Below, piece by piece: positions 34,233 to 43,201 of a DNA stretch of 64,000 nucleotides (within the stretch, counting starts at the first letter, position 1; each line of letters begins with the position of its first letter). Under the pieces are notes generated by a model that ran no database searches, was not told the origin of the DNA, and saw nothing but the letters and a program-made list of their open reading frames with translations. The position numbers and the translations under genes were made by a program. Where the stretch lies: contig NZ_AXAI01000002.1 in NCBI RefSeq assembly GCF_000472425.1, forward strand, positions 410,748 to 474,747, read 5' to 3'. This DNA comes from Bradyrhizobium sp. Tv2a-2. GTDB lineage: Bacteria > Pseudomonadota > Alphaproteobacteria > Rhizobiales > Xanthobacteraceae.

Positions 34233-35216
34233 TCACGGCCTCAGCACCGCGGCGCCCAGAATCTGGCCTGTTCGCAGCTTGGACAAGACCTCGTTGGCCT
34301 GATCGAGGGGAAATGCCGTCGTCTGCGTCTTCACGCCCGCCAGCGGCGCAACCTTGAGGAAATCCAGGCCGTCCTGGCGCGTCAGGTTGGCCACTGATAC
34401 CAGCTGTCGCTCTTCCCAAAGCAGCGCATATGGAAAGCTTGGGATGTCGCTCATGTGAATCCCGGCGCAGACCACGCGGCCACCCTTTCGCACAGCACGC
34501 AGCGCGGCCGGAACGAGTTCACCTGCAGGCGCGTAAATGATCGCAGCGTCAAGCGGTCGATCCGGCGCATCGTCCGAAGCTCCCACCCACACCGCACCGA
34601 GCCGCCTTGCAAATTCCTGCGCGACGACGTCGCCGCCTCGCGTGAAGGCGTAAACCGAGCGGCCCTGCCATTTCGCGATCTGGGCGATGATATGCCCGGC
34701 GGCGCCGAAGCCGTAAATCCCGAGCCGTTCGGCGTTACCGGCCATCACCAGCGACCGCCATCCGATCAGGCCGGCGCACAATAGCGGCGCGATCGAAACG
34801 TCATCGCCGTCATCGCCCAGCGGAAAGGCATAGCGTGCGTCGGCAATGGTATGGCTGGCGAAGCCGCCGTCCCGGGTGTAGCCGGTGAAGAGCGGGCGGT
34901 CGCAGAGGTTTTCCATGCGTTCACGGCAAAATCGGCAAATCCCGCAGGTATATCCGAGCCAGGGGATTCCGACGCGATCCCCAATCCGGTGTGTTGTCAC
35001 ATTGGGGCCAATGAGATCGACGCGGCCGACGATCTCATGGCCCGGAACAATGGGGCATTTGATATCAGGAAGTTCCCCGTCGACGACATGGAGATCGGTG
35101 CGGCAGACCCCGCACGCGCCGACCGCGACGCGGATTTCGCCGCCGCCCGGCTGCGGATCGGGTCGTTCCTCGAGCCGAAGGGGCGATCCCTGCGCCGTGA
35201 GTACCATCGCGCGCAT
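34233..35216 (-). CDS. Zinc-dependent alcohol dehydrogenase, MDR family
   Basis: 327 residues. The catalytic zinc ligand C is in ACGVCRTDLH, GHE in VPGHEIVGRV, and structural zinc cysteines in CGICRFCRERMENLC. The coenzyme motif is GFGAAGH. Shorter than the first alcohol dehydrogenase of this window and only distantly alike. It is divergent from the Usp gene; an FNR-like box is in the shared 142-base gap. Probably reduces aldehydes or oxidises short alcohols under oxygen limitation, which is inferred from the neighbourhood. Confidence 0.87.
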   Translation of the reverse strand: MRAMVLTAQGSPLRLEERPDPQPGGGEIRVAVGACGVCRTDLHVVDGELPDIKCPIVPGHEIVGRVDLIGPNVTTHRIGDRVGIPWLGYTCGICRFCRERMENLCDRPLFTGYTRDGGFASHTIADARYAFPLGDDGDDVSIAPLLCAGLIGWRSLVMAGNAERLGIYGFGAAGHIIAQIAKWQGRSVYAFTRGGDVVAQEFARRLGAVWVGASDDAPDRPLDAAIIYAPAGELVPAALRAVRKGGRVVCAGIHMSDIPSFPYALLWEERQLVSVANLTRQDGLDFLKVAPLAGVKTQTTAFPLDQANEVLSKLRTGQILGAAVLRP

Positions 35217-35295
35217 TCATGCTTCTCCCGGACAACGTAGTCTCAGCATAGGATAATTCGGCACCACCTTTTTGCCTTCCGCCGTCCATGGCGGC

Positions 35296-35309
35296 TTGAG
35301 CAAGATCAA
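35296..35309. promoter_or_regulatory. FNR/FixK-like box upstream of the Usp gene
   Basis: TTGAG-CAAG-ATCAA, one mismatch to TTGAT-N4-ATCAA. Its centre is 56 bases before the universal stress protein ATG, and 86 bases from the divergent alcohol dehydrogenase start. Confidence 0.55.
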
Positions 35310-35358
35310 CTCGCACCTCGCCCGACTGGCTCACTGTCATGGGCAAAGGAGAGTTCCG

Positions 35359-36201
35359 ATGGCGATCAAGGACATCCAGTTGCCGCTGGTCGGCGAACCC
35401 AGCGAGGCAGCCCGCGCTGCCATCCAAAAATGCATGGCGATATGCGGCGATTTCGGTGCAAGGGTGACGGCTGTTGCGGTCGAAGAGGACATTTCAGTTC
35501 GTCCGAAAGTGTTGATTTCCCCGGATCTCGATAATGCCGCTGCGATAGCGGCTGTCCGAAGCGTCACCGACGCGCAGGGTTTCCTGAAGATTTTCCATGA
35601 CGTCGCAGCAAGCCTGGGCGTCCGGAGTGTAGCCGAGTTGCATCGGCTCGCGAGTGCCGATGTCGCCGACACGATTGCCCGTGCGGCTCGCCTGCACGAC
35701 CTGTCGCTTGTTCCGGTCAAATCCCATCACTCGTTCTCGGAACGGCTGGTCGAACGGCTCTTGTTCGAATCCGGACGGCCGATGATCCTGTGCCCGGAGG
35801 AACTGGCCGCCGATCTTCCACTAGTGCTGAATGATGTCCTGATCGCCTGGGACGGCAGCGCACCCGCCGCAAGGGCGGTCGGCGACGCACTTCCGATCCT
35901 GAAAGCGGCCGAAACAGTCCATATCGTGACGGCCACCGATGATGCCACCGCGGAAGAGGTCAGATCCGGCAGGGCCCTGAGCGAACATCTGGCCGAGCAT
36001 GGCGTCAGCGCGACATTCACAACCATCGGGATCAGCGGCAGTTCGATCGGGAAGGTGCTTGCGGCCCATGTGAGCGCGCACCAGGTCCATCTGTTGGTCA
36101 TGGGGGCCTATCACCATTCAAGACTGAACGAGACTGTCTGGGGCGGGGTCACAAAGACCATCATCGGCCAGCCACCATGCTGGGTTATGATGTCGCGCTA
36201 G
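35359..36201 (+). CDS. Universal stress protein (UspA superfamily)
   Basis: 280 residues from the ATG at 35359, which has AAGGAGAG seven bases upstream; the frame is open for 29 more codons across the FNR-like box and this extension is rejected. About twice a single Usp domain, so a tandem arrangement is likely, with the better-preserved domain at the C-terminus: VLIAWDGSAPAARAV begins it and LLVMGAYHHSRLNETVWGG carries the ATP-binding glycine pattern. Its neighbours and promoter box suggest induction at low oxygen. Confidence 0.85.
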   Translation: MAIKDIQLPLVGEPSEAARAAIQKCMAICGDFGARVTAVAVEEDISVRPKVLISPDLDNAAAIAAVRSVTDAQGFLKIFHDVAASLGVRSVAELHRLASADVADTIARAARLHDLSLVPVKSHHSFSERLVERLLFESGRPMILCPEELAADLPLVLNDVLIAWDGSAPAARAVGDALPILKAAETVHIVTATDDATAEEVRSGRALSEHLAEHGVSATFTTIGISGSSIGKVLAAHVSAHQVHLLVMGAYHHSRLNETVWGGVTKTIIGQPPCWVMMSR

Positions 36202-36265
36202 GCGCCGGCTGAAATTCGATCGAAATGCTGATAAAGCCGGACGGCCGCGAGCCGGATCATTGCCG

Positions 36266-38959
36266 ATGTCGACGTATCGTCTGAACAGCCTCCTGTCGCC
36301 TCGTTCGGTTGCGCTGGTTGGCGCGAGCCCGCGCCGCGGCTCTGTTGGCGCTGCTATTCTCGGAAATATCCTGAAGGCGAAATTCGGTGGCAAGCTCGGT
36401 CTCGTAAATGCGCGGTATCACGAGATCCACGGCCTGACCGCGGTCCGTGGGCTTGAACAGCTTCCTTTTGTTCCCGAACTCGTCGTCATCACGACGCCGC
36501 CGCAATCCATTCCTGGGATCATTGATCAGGCGGGACGTCTTGGAAGCGCCGGTGCTGTGATCGTCACCGCCGGGTTCGGCCATGGAGCAGGTTCGTTCGC
36601 CGAGGCGGCGGAGCGCGAAGCGCAAAAATATGGCATGCGCCTCATCGGCCCGGATTCTCTCGGCATCATGATGCCGGGCGCCCAGCTCAACGCAAGTTTC
36701 GCTGCGCATATGCCCGCCGCGGGATCGCTGGCGTTGATATCGCAGTCGGGCGCGATCGCTGCCGGCATGGTCGATTGGGCAGCCCAGCGCGGAGTCGGCT
36801 TTTCGGGGGTCGTCTCGATCGGCGATCAACTCGACGTCGATATCGCTGACCTGCTCGATTACTTCGCGCTGGACGGCCGGACGCGGGCCATCCTCCTTTA
36901 CGTTGAGGCGGTCAAAAACGCGCGCAAATTCATGTCGGCGGCGCGCGCTGCCGCGAGGGTCATACCGGTCGTGGTAGTGAAACCCGACCGCGCGACGCAA
37001 CGCGTCGGCGCGGTCGGAACCCACAGTGGTACGCTGGCGAGTTCGGATGCGGTCCATGACGCAGCGTTCCGGCGGGCCGGGATCCTGCGCGTGTCGGACT
37101 TGCGGGACTTGTTCGATTGTGCCGAGACATTGGGACGGCCGGGATGGCGGCCGGGAAAGCGGCTGGCGATCCTCACCAATGGCGGCGGCATCGGCGCCCT
37201 CGCGGTCGACCGGCTCGTCGAGCTCGGAGGTACCCTCGCTGTGCTCGCGCCCGACATTCGCGAGAAGCTCGATGCAGTGTTGCCACCGACCTGGTCCGAT
37301 TCAAATCCCATCGATATCGTTGGCGACGCGGATGCTGCGCGCTACGCTGCAGCATTGGAAATATTGCTGGCCGATCGCGGCAACGACGCAATCCTGGTGA
37401 TGAATGTGCAGACGGCGCTCGCGTCTGCCGAGGAAGTCGCTGCGACCGTTATCAGTGTGGTCGGCGAGCATCGCAAGCAAAATGCCCGCTGGGCCAAGCC
37501 CGTGCTGGCCGTTTGGGTCGGAGGAGAGCCCAAGGCGGTCGAGTTGCTTAGTAGCGCGGGCATTCCGAACTATCCGACCGGCGGTGATGCGGTGCGCGGT
37601 TTCATGCATCTCGTGCACCATCGCCAGGTGGTGGACGAACTGATGCAGGTCCCGCCCGCGTTGCCCGAGAGCTTCGAGCCGAATACCGAAGCAGCGAAGC
37701 GCATCGTCAACACCGCGCTTGCCGATGGCCGCCAATGGCTGGACCTGATCGAGATCAAGCAGCTGCTCGCGGCGTACGAGATCACGATGGTGGCCACTTT
37801 TGCCGCCGCCGATCCCGATCAGGCCGTGGCCCATGCCTCGCAGATCTTCGCACGCGGTGCGACCGTCGTGTTGAAGATCAATTCGCGCGATATCGCGCAC
37901 AAGTCCGATGTCGGAGGTGTCGTGCTTAACCTGACGAGCCCGGACGCGGTGCGCGCTGCGACAATCGACATTATGGCGCGCGCCAAGGCCCGCTGCCCGG
38001 ACGCACGAATTTCCGGTGTCATCGTGCAGGAGATGGTGGTTCGTGCCAAGGCGCGGGAGCTTATCATGGGCCTCGCCGACGACCCGACCTTCGGTACGGT
38101 TGTGGTATTTGGTCGTGGCGGAACTGCCGTCGAGATCATCAATGACAAGGCACTCGCGCTGCCGCCGCTCGACATGCAGCTCGCTCGCGAGCTGGTCGGG
38201 CGTACCCGCGTCTCCCGCCTGCTGGGCGCCTATCGTGACGTGTCTGCGGTCAAGGCCGATGCGGTGCCGTTGGTGCTGGTCAAGCTGTCGCAGATGGCTG
38301 CTGATATTCCAGAAATCCGCGAGCTCGACATCAATCCGTTACTGGCGGATGAAAACGGGGTTACTGCGGTCGACGCACGCGTCGCCATTGGGAGCGTCGC
38401 ACCGAAATTCCGGGGCAGGGGCCCGGCCAAATTCGCGGTGCGGCCTTATCCGTCGCGATGGGAACGGCATATTCAGGTGAAGGACGGCTGGCGCATTCTT
38501 GCGCGGCCTATTCGTCCCGAAGACGAACCCCTGATCCACGAGTTCCTGCGGCATGTCACGCCCAACGATCTTCGGCTGCGCTTCTTCGCGCCGATCAAGG
38601 AGTTCACCCACCAATTCATCGCTCGCCTGACCCAGCTCGACTACGCGCGCGCCATGGCCTTTGTCGCATTCGACGAAGCGACCAGCGAGTTGCTCGGCGT
38701 GGTGCGGATCCACTCCGACTCGATCTATGAGAGCGGCGAGTACGCCATCCTGCTGCGCTCCGACCTGAAGGGCAAGGGATTGGGCTGGGCGTTGATGCAG
38801 CTCATCATCGAATATGCCCGCTCCGAGGGCCTCAAGGAGATTTCAGGCGACGTGCTGCACGAGAACCACGTGATGCTCGACATGTGTCGCAGCCTCGGCT
38901 TCGAGGTGAAGTCGGATCCGACCGAGGCGGACATCTGCAAGGTCCGGCTGAAGCTCTGA
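36266..38959 (+). CDS. Pat-like protein: ADP-forming acyl-CoA synthetase domains fused to GNAT acetyltransferase
   Basis: 897 residues from the ATG at 36266. Order: CoA-binding and ligase-CoA domains (about 1-460; LVGASPRRGSVGAAILGN at the start), an ATP-grasp domain (about 480-700; VVLKINSRDIAHKSDVGGV), and a C-terminal GNAT domain (about 730-897; RPIRPEDEPLIHEFL, LLRSDLKGKGLGWALM). This is the arrangement of Salmonella and Rhodopseudomonas Pat, which acetylate the catalytic lysine of AMP-forming acyl-CoA ligases and so switch them off. Whether the synthetase part is active cannot be judged by eye. Both acyl-CoA ligases in the window carry the PX4GK target motif. Confidence 0.88.
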   Translation: MSTYRLNSLLSPRSVALVGASPRRGSVGAAILGNILKAKFGGKLGLVNARYHEIHGLTAVRGLEQLPFVPELVVITTPPQSIPGIIDQAGRLGSAGAVIVTAGFGHGAGSFAEAAEREAQKYGMRLIGPDSLGIMMPGAQLNASFAAHMPAAGSLALISQSGAIAAGMVDWAAQRGVGFSGVVSIGDQLDVDIADLLDYFALDGRTRAILLYVEAVKNARKFMSAARAAARVIPVVVVKPDRATQRVGAVGTHSGTLASSDAVHDAAFRRAGILRVSDLRDLFDCAETLGRPGWRPGKRLAILTNGGGIGALAVDRLVELGGTLAVLAPDIREKLDAVLPPTWSDSNPIDIVGDADAARYAAALEILLADRGNDAILVMNVQTALASAEEVAATVISVVGEHRKQNARWAKPVLAVWVGGEPKAVELLSSAGIPNYPTGGDAVRGFMHLVHHRQVVDELMQVPPALPESFEPNTEAAKRIVNTALADGRQWLDLIEIKQLLAAYEITMVATFAAADPDQAVAHASQIFARGATVVLKINSRDIAHKSDVGGVVLNLTSPDAVRAATIDIMARAKARCPDARISGVIVQEMVVRAKARELIMGLADDPTFGTVVVFGRGGTAVEIINDKALALPPLDMQLARELVGRTRVSRLLGAYRDVSAVKADAVPLVLVKLSQMAADIPEIRELDINPLLADENGVTAVDARVAIGSVAPKFRGRGPAKFAVRPYPSRWERHIQVKDGWRILARPIRPEDEPLIHEFLRHVTPNDLRLRFFAPIKEFTHQFIARLTQLDYARAMAFVAFDEATSELLGVVRIHSDSIYESGEYAILLRSDLKGKGLGWALMQLIIEYARSEGLKEISGDVLHENHVMLDMCRSLGFEVKSDPTEADICKVRLKL

Positions 38960-39138
38960 CGATTCTGTCTTACTGCGCCGCCGAGGTCCGATCGCTCGCG
39001 GTCGCTTCGCCACCGCAGCTCGTCTCCCGGCGTACTTCGATCAAACGTCGCTCATCCTCGCCAATTGCATTGGAAGCCTAAACGAGGGCGACAGGCGCTC
39101 TTTGATTTGCGTCGACGGCATGGCCGCACGAGGACAAT

Positions 39139-39152
39139 TTGAGGTAAGTCAA
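39139..39152. promoter_or_regulatory. FNR/FixK-like box upstream of the Mla operon
   Basis: TTGAG-GTAA-GTCAA, two mismatches to consensus. It lies 61 bases before the MlaE-like ATG, inside the longest open version of that frame, which argues for the internal start. Confidence 0.42.
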
Positions 39153-39212
39153 ACGCGACTGGAAGCACGGCCTTTACTAGTACGAGCTGGCTGCGAATGC
39201 TCGTCGAAAGGA

Positions 39213-40358
39213 ATGCAAGTCTTGATATCCGAACCTGTGCTGACCGCTACGCCTTCGGGCGATCAGCTCGAGCTGCGCCCGGGCGGCGCCTGGGTCGCCG
39301 CCAATGTTGCCAGGCTCGAGCATCTGACCGAGGCGGTCGCGTCCGAGCTCGACCGCTCCGGCTCGCTGCGGGTCGACATGGCCGACGTGAAGGAACTCGA
39401 CACGCTCGGCGCCTGGCTCCTGGAAAAGCTGTCCCGGGGCGCGGTGTCCCGGGGACATCGGGCCGAAATCGTCGGCATTGCCGATAATTATTCCGGCTTG
39501 ATGGACGAGGTTCGGCAGGTCAACCGTCACAATCCCGCGCCGAAAGCCGCAGACAATCCCGTTCTCGCACGGCTCCGAGATGTCGGACGCGCTACCTTGA
39601 GCGCGCGCCAAGATGCCGTGGCCTTCCTGCAGATGCTGGGGGCGCTGTTTGCGGCGCTCGTCAACGTGTTGCGCAAGCCGCGCTCCCTGCGCCTGACGTC
39701 GCTGGTCTATCAGCTCTACCGGGTCGGCTGGCAGGCGATCCCGATCATCGTGCTGATTACCTTTCTGATCGGCGCCATCATCGCCCAGCAGGGCTTCTTT
39801 CATTTCCGCCGCTTCGGCGCGGAGTCCTACACGGTCGATATGGTCGGCATCCTGGTGCTGCGCGAGCTTGGCGTGTTGATCGTCGCGATCATGGTCGCGG
39901 GCCGCTCGGGCAGCGCCTACACCGCCGAGCTCGGCTCGATGATGATGCGCGAGGAGATCGATGCGCTGTCCACCATGGGGCTCAACCCGGTGGACGTATT
40001 GATCCTGCCGAGGGTTGCGGCCCTGGTGATCGCGCTGCCGATTCTCGCCTTCATCGGATCGATCGCCGCACTCTATGGCGGCGGCCTGGTCGCACAGCTC
40101 TATGGCGACATGTCGCCGGCGATCTATTTGGCGCGCCTGCATGACGCGATTTCCCTCGCCCATTTCGAGGTCGGTATCCTCAAGGCGCCGTTCATGGCGC
40201 TGGTGATCGGCATCGTTGCCTGCAGCGAGGGCCTGCGGGTCGAGGGCAGCGCCGAGTCGCTCGGCAAGCAGACCACGACCTCGGTGGTGAAATCGATCTT
40301 CCTGGTCATCGTGTTGGACGGGCTCTTCGCCATCTTCTTTGCATCGATTGGGATGTAG
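39213..40358 (+). CDS. mlaE: MlaE family ABC lipid transporter permease with N-terminal STAS domain
   Basis: About 381 residues. I use the ATG at 39213 (AAAGGA directly before); a TTG at 39222 has better spacing and is possible. Residues about 1-110 form a STAS-like domain (DRSGSLRVDMADVKELDTLGAWLLEKL), fused to the MlaE permease (LVYQLYRVGWQAIPIIVLITFLIGAIIAQQ onwards) with MMMREEIDALSTMGLNP, the conserved cytoplasmic loop. In Mla systems STAS (MlaB) is usually separate. Works with the next two genes in moving phospholipids between membranes. An FNR-like box stands upstream. Confidence 0.88.
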   Translation: MQVLISEPVLTATPSGDQLELRPGGAWVAANVARLEHLTEAVASELDRSGSLRVDMADVKELDTLGAWLLEKLSRGAVSRGHRAEIVGIADNYSGLMDEVRQVNRHNPAPKAADNPVLARLRDVGRATLSARQDAVAFLQMLGALFAALVNVLRKPRSLRLTSLVYQLYRVGWQAIPIIVLITFLIGAIIAQQGFFHFRRFGAESYTVDMVGILVLRELGVLIVAIMVAGRSGSAYTAELGSMMMREEIDALSTMGLNPVDVLILPRVAALVIALPILAFIGSIAALYGGGLVAQLYGDMSPAIYLARLHDAISLAHFEVGILKAPFMALVIGIVACSEGLRVEGSAESLGKQTTTSVVKSIFLVIVLDGLFAIFFASIGM

Positions 40359-40360
40359 CG

Positions 40361-41140
40361 ATGCAACAGGTGGATAAGGGCTTCGCCATTCGCGTGCGCG
40401 ATCTCGTTGTCGGCTTTGGCCATCAGACTGTGCTCGACCATCTGTCGCTTGATGTGCGCAAGGGAGAGATCCTCGGGCTGGTCGGCGCCTCCGGCGGCGG
40501 CAAGTCGGTCCTGATGCGGACCATCATTGGACTGATCCCGCCGGGCAGCGGCGAAATCGAAGTCATGGGCAGGCCGATTGGCGACGCCGGGGATCGCGTG
40601 ACGCAAAGCGCGGCAGCGCGATGGGGCATCCTGTTCCAGCAGGGCGCGCTGTTTTCGTCATTGACCGTGCGCCAGAACATCCAGTTTCCTTTGCGCGAAA
40701 ACCTGGTGCTGTCGCAGTCGTTGATGGACGAGATTGCCACCGCCAAGCTCGAGATGGTGGGACTGGCGCCGGAAGACGGCGACAAATACCCTACGGAATT
40801 GTCGGGCGGGATGACCAAGCGCGTGGCGCTGGCGCGGGCGCTCGCGCTCGATCCCGTGATCGTTTTTCTGGATGAGCCGACCTCGGGCCTCGATCCGATC
40901 GCTGCCAGCGATTTCGACGCCCTGATCAAGACATTGCAAAAGACGCTCGGGCTCACGGTGTTCATGGTGACCCACGACCTCGCCAGCCTGAATGCGGTTT
41001 GCGACCGCGTTGCGGCGCTGGCAGACGGCAAGATCGTTGCGATCGGACCGATGCCCGAATTGCTGCAATCCGAGCATCCCTGGGTGCGGGCCTATTTCCA
41101 CGGCAAGCGCTCCCAGATGCTGCAACCTCAAACGAGATGA
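40361..41140 (+). CDS. mlaF: MlaF family ABC lipid transporter ATP-binding protein
   Basis: 259 residues. Walker A GASGGGKSV (a natural MlaF variant of GxxGxGKS/T), Q-loop in LFQQGALFSSL, signature LSGGMTKR, Walker B VIVFLDEPTSGLDP, H-loop MVTHDLAS. LFQQGALFSSLTV is diagnostic of the Mla/Ttg2A group. Starts two bases after the permease stop and ends five bases before the MlaD gene, so it is in the same operon. Confidence 0.92.
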   Translation: MQQVDKGFAIRVRDLVVGFGHQTVLDHLSLDVRKGEILGLVGASGGGKSVLMRTIIGLIPPGSGEIEVMGRPIGDAGDRVTQSAAARWGILFQQGALFSSLTVRQNIQFPLRENLVLSQSLMDEIATAKLEMVGLAPEDGDKYPTELSGGMTKRVALARALALDPVIVFLDEPTSGLDPIAASDFDALIKTLQKTLGLTVFMVTHDLASLNAVCDRVAALADGKIVAIGPMPELLQSEHPWVRAYFHGKRSQMLQPQTR

Positions 41141-41144
41141 ACCG

Positions 41145-42248
41145 ATGGAAACCCGCGCTCCTTTCGCCCTGATCGGCGCCTTCGTGCTGGCCGCCATCGT
41201 CGCCGTTTTCGGCTTCATCTACTGGCTGAACAACACCGGTGGCCTTGGGCCTCGCGCGAGCTATCACGTGCAGTTTGAGGGCTCGGTGCCGGGCCTCGTG
41301 GTAGGAGCGGCGGTGTTGTTCAATGGCATCCGCGTCGGCGAGGTCACGCAGCTTGGTCTCGCCCCGGACAACCCGCGCCGCGTCAATACTACGATCTCGG
41401 TCGCCGCGACCACGCCGGTGCGCGCCGATACCAAGGTGGGGCTGGAATTTCAGGGGCTGACCGGCGTTCCCGTGATTGCGCTCGAGGGAGGGACGCAACT
41501 CGCGAGTTCGGGCCAGGTGCCGACCCTGATCGCCGAGCCCGGTGCCGGTCTCAGCATGACGCAGGCCGCGCGCGAAGCGCTGAGCAAGGTCGATACGGTG
41601 CTGTCGGAGAACTCCGAACCGCTGAAGGACACCATCGCCAATTTCAAGACCTTTTCGGACGGGCTCGCGCGCAACACGGGAAAACTCGACGCCATTATCT
41701 CCGGCCTTGAGAAGATGACTGGGGGCGGCGCGCCTGTGCAGAAGGTAACCTACGATCTGCGGGCGCCGCAGGATCTCGGCACACCGACCAAGACCATAAA
41801 GGGGCAACTGGCCATACCCGAGCCGACGGCGGTCGCCATGCTTCAGACTCAGAAGATGTTGTTCTCGCCCGTCAAGGATTACCCCGACTTTGCTGATTTC
41901 CTCTGGGCGGACAGCATTCCGAAGCTGCTGCAGGCCAGGCTGATCGACAGTTTCGAGAATTACGACATCTCGCATGCGCCATTGCGTACGGCCGATCTGG
42001 GGCAGCCCGACTTCCAGCTGCTCATCGATATCAGGCGCTTTCGAATTGTGACCGAGCCATCGCCTGCGGTCGAAATTGCGCTGTCGGCGCGGCTCCTCGA
42101 CAAGAACGGCAAGGTGATCGCCTCAAAGCTGTTCGAAGACAGCCAGAAACTGGATCAACTCGCGCCGGCCGCAGCGGTCGGCGCGTTCAGCGATAGCTTC
42201 GACCGGATTGCCAGGGAGATGATCGGCTGGAGCGTGCAGGCGCTATAG
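41145..42248 (+). CDS. mlaD: MlaD family substrate-binding protein fused to ABC_trans_aux (PqiC-like) domain
   Basis: 367 residues from the ATG at 41145, which places the single N-terminal membrane helix (FALIGAFVLAAIVAVFGFIYW) correctly; the frame runs further upstream within mlaF and is rejected. The MCE domain covers about 38-120 (VQFEGSVPGLVVGAAVLFNGIRVGEV), a coiled-coil-like stretch follows, and from about 200 the protein resembles the ABC-type transport auxiliary lipoprotein family (YDLRAPQDL, WADSIPKLLQARLIDSFENY). That part is normally a separate outer-membrane lipoprotein; here it is anchored through MlaD. Confidence 0.87.
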   Translation: METRAPFALIGAFVLAAIVAVFGFIYWLNNTGGLGPRASYHVQFEGSVPGLVVGAAVLFNGIRVGEVTQLGLAPDNPRRVNTTISVAATTPVRADTKVGLEFQGLTGVPVIALEGGTQLASSGQVPTLIAEPGAGLSMTQAAREALSKVDTVLSENSEPLKDTIANFKTFSDGLARNTGKLDAIISGLEKMTGGGAPVQKVTYDLRAPQDLGTPTKTIKGQLAIPEPTAVAMLQTQKMLFSPVKDYPDFADFLWADSIPKLLQARLIDSFENYDISHAPLRTADLGQPDFQLLIDIRRFRIVTEPSPAVEIALSARLLDKNGKVIASKLFEDSQKLDQLAPAAAVGAFSDSFDRIAREMIGWSVQAL

Positions 42249-42301
42249 AGCGATCAGCCTTGGATTTCGGTCGCTCGATAGGGCTGCGATCGCCGCCGCG
42301 T

Positions 42302-42315
42302 TTGATCTGCGTCAA
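42302..42315. promoter_or_regulatory. FNR/FixK-like box upstream of the FNR-type regulator
   Basis: TTGAT-CTGC-GTCAA, one mismatch to consensus. A TAAGAT at 42336-42341 lies where a -10 element would be if the box sits near -41.5, so activation or autoregulation of the regulator gene is likely. Confidence 0.6.
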
Positions 42316-42398
42316 TCGTCCTGCGGTCATTTGACTAAGATGTCATCGGACTGATCGGCGCGCACATCCGCGGCCGCCTGACAGCCGCGGAGATGGAG

Positions 42399-43112
42399 AT
42401 GAAAGCTTTCCTGGCTGCGATCGGGTCAAATGGGCAATCCTGCGCCGATTGTCTGGTGCGCCCATTCAGCATCTGCGCCTCGCTCGACAAGACGGAGATG
42501 CAGGAATTCGAACGTCTCAGCCGGCACGCACACTTCGCGCCCTGCGAGACGGTTTTCGCCGAGGAGGAAATGGCCATCTCGTTCTACAATCTGATTGAAG
42601 GCGTGATGCGTCTCTACAAGCTGCTGCCCGATGGTCGCAGGCAAATCGTGGGATTTGCCTTGCCCGGCGATTTTCTCGGGATGACGGCGTCAGGCCGTAA
42701 CGCCTTCTCGGCGGATGCAATCAACGCGGTCGCGGTCTGCCGATTTTCCAAAGTGTCTTTCCAGCGTTTTGCCGAGGACAAGCCGCATCTCCTGCGTCGC
42801 ATCAACGAATTCGCGATCCGCGAACTGTCCCAGGCGCGTGAGCACATGGTGCTCCTGGGGCGTCGTTCGGCCGAGGAGAAGGTCGCAACCTTCCTGGTCA
42901 GCTGGCGCGATCGGCTGGCTCGGCAGAATGGGGCGTCAGCCACCTTGCCGTTGCCGATGAGCCGGCAGGACATTGCGGATTATCTCGGTCTGACGATCGA
43001 GACCGTCAGCCGCACCTTCACCAAGCTCGAGCGTGTCGGCGTCATCGAGATCATTTCCGGCGGCGTGCGTCTGCTCGATCCTGCGCGTGCCGAGGCTTTG
43101 GCGGCTGCTTAG
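42399..43112 (+). CDS. FNR-type oxygen-sensing transcriptional regulator (FnrN/AadR-like)
   Basis: 237 residues from the ATG at 42399 (GGAG six bases ahead); the ATG at 42393 would overlap that site. The four [4Fe-4S] ligands of FNR are all present: C15, C18 and C26 (CADCLVRPFSIC) and C114 in AVAVC, matching E. coli C122. The cyclic-nucleotide-like barrel is followed by an HTH with recognition helix ETVSRTFTKL, whose E..SR pattern reads TTGAT. It should dimerise and activate anaerobic promoters when oxygen is low. Boxes of this type occur upstream of this gene and of at least four neighbouring transcription units. Confidence 0.9.
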   Translation: MKAFLAAIGSNGQSCADCLVRPFSICASLDKTEMQEFERLSRHAHFAPCETVFAEEEMAISFYNLIEGVMRLYKLLPDGRRQIVGFALPGDFLGMTASGRNAFSADAINAVAVCRFSKVSFQRFAEDKPHLLRRINEFAIRELSQAREHMVLLGRRSAEEKVATFLVSWRDRLARQNGASATLPLPMSRQDIADYLGLTIETVSRTFTKLERVGVIEIISGGVRLLDPARAEALAAA

Positions 43113-43136
43113 AATCTCCCTCCATCGCGCGTGTCC

Positions 43137-43150
43137 TTGATCCGCGTCAA
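43137..43150. promoter_or_regulatory. FNR/FixK box at class II position
   Basis: TTGAT-CCGC-GTCAA. Its centre is 41.5 bases before 43185, the start predicted from the -10-like CATATT at 43173-43178. That is the usual geometry of FNR-activated class II promoters, and the 46-codon gene follows directly. Confidence 0.68.
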
Positions 43151-43201
43151 CGCCCCCGTTTGCCCACAACGTCATATTGGCAACAGACCAAGGAGGCTCT
43201 C

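Noticed and set aside
39102..39115. TTGAT-TTGC-GTCGA as another FNR box
   Set aside because: Two mismatches in the right half; the nearby site at 39139 fits slightly better and even that is weak.
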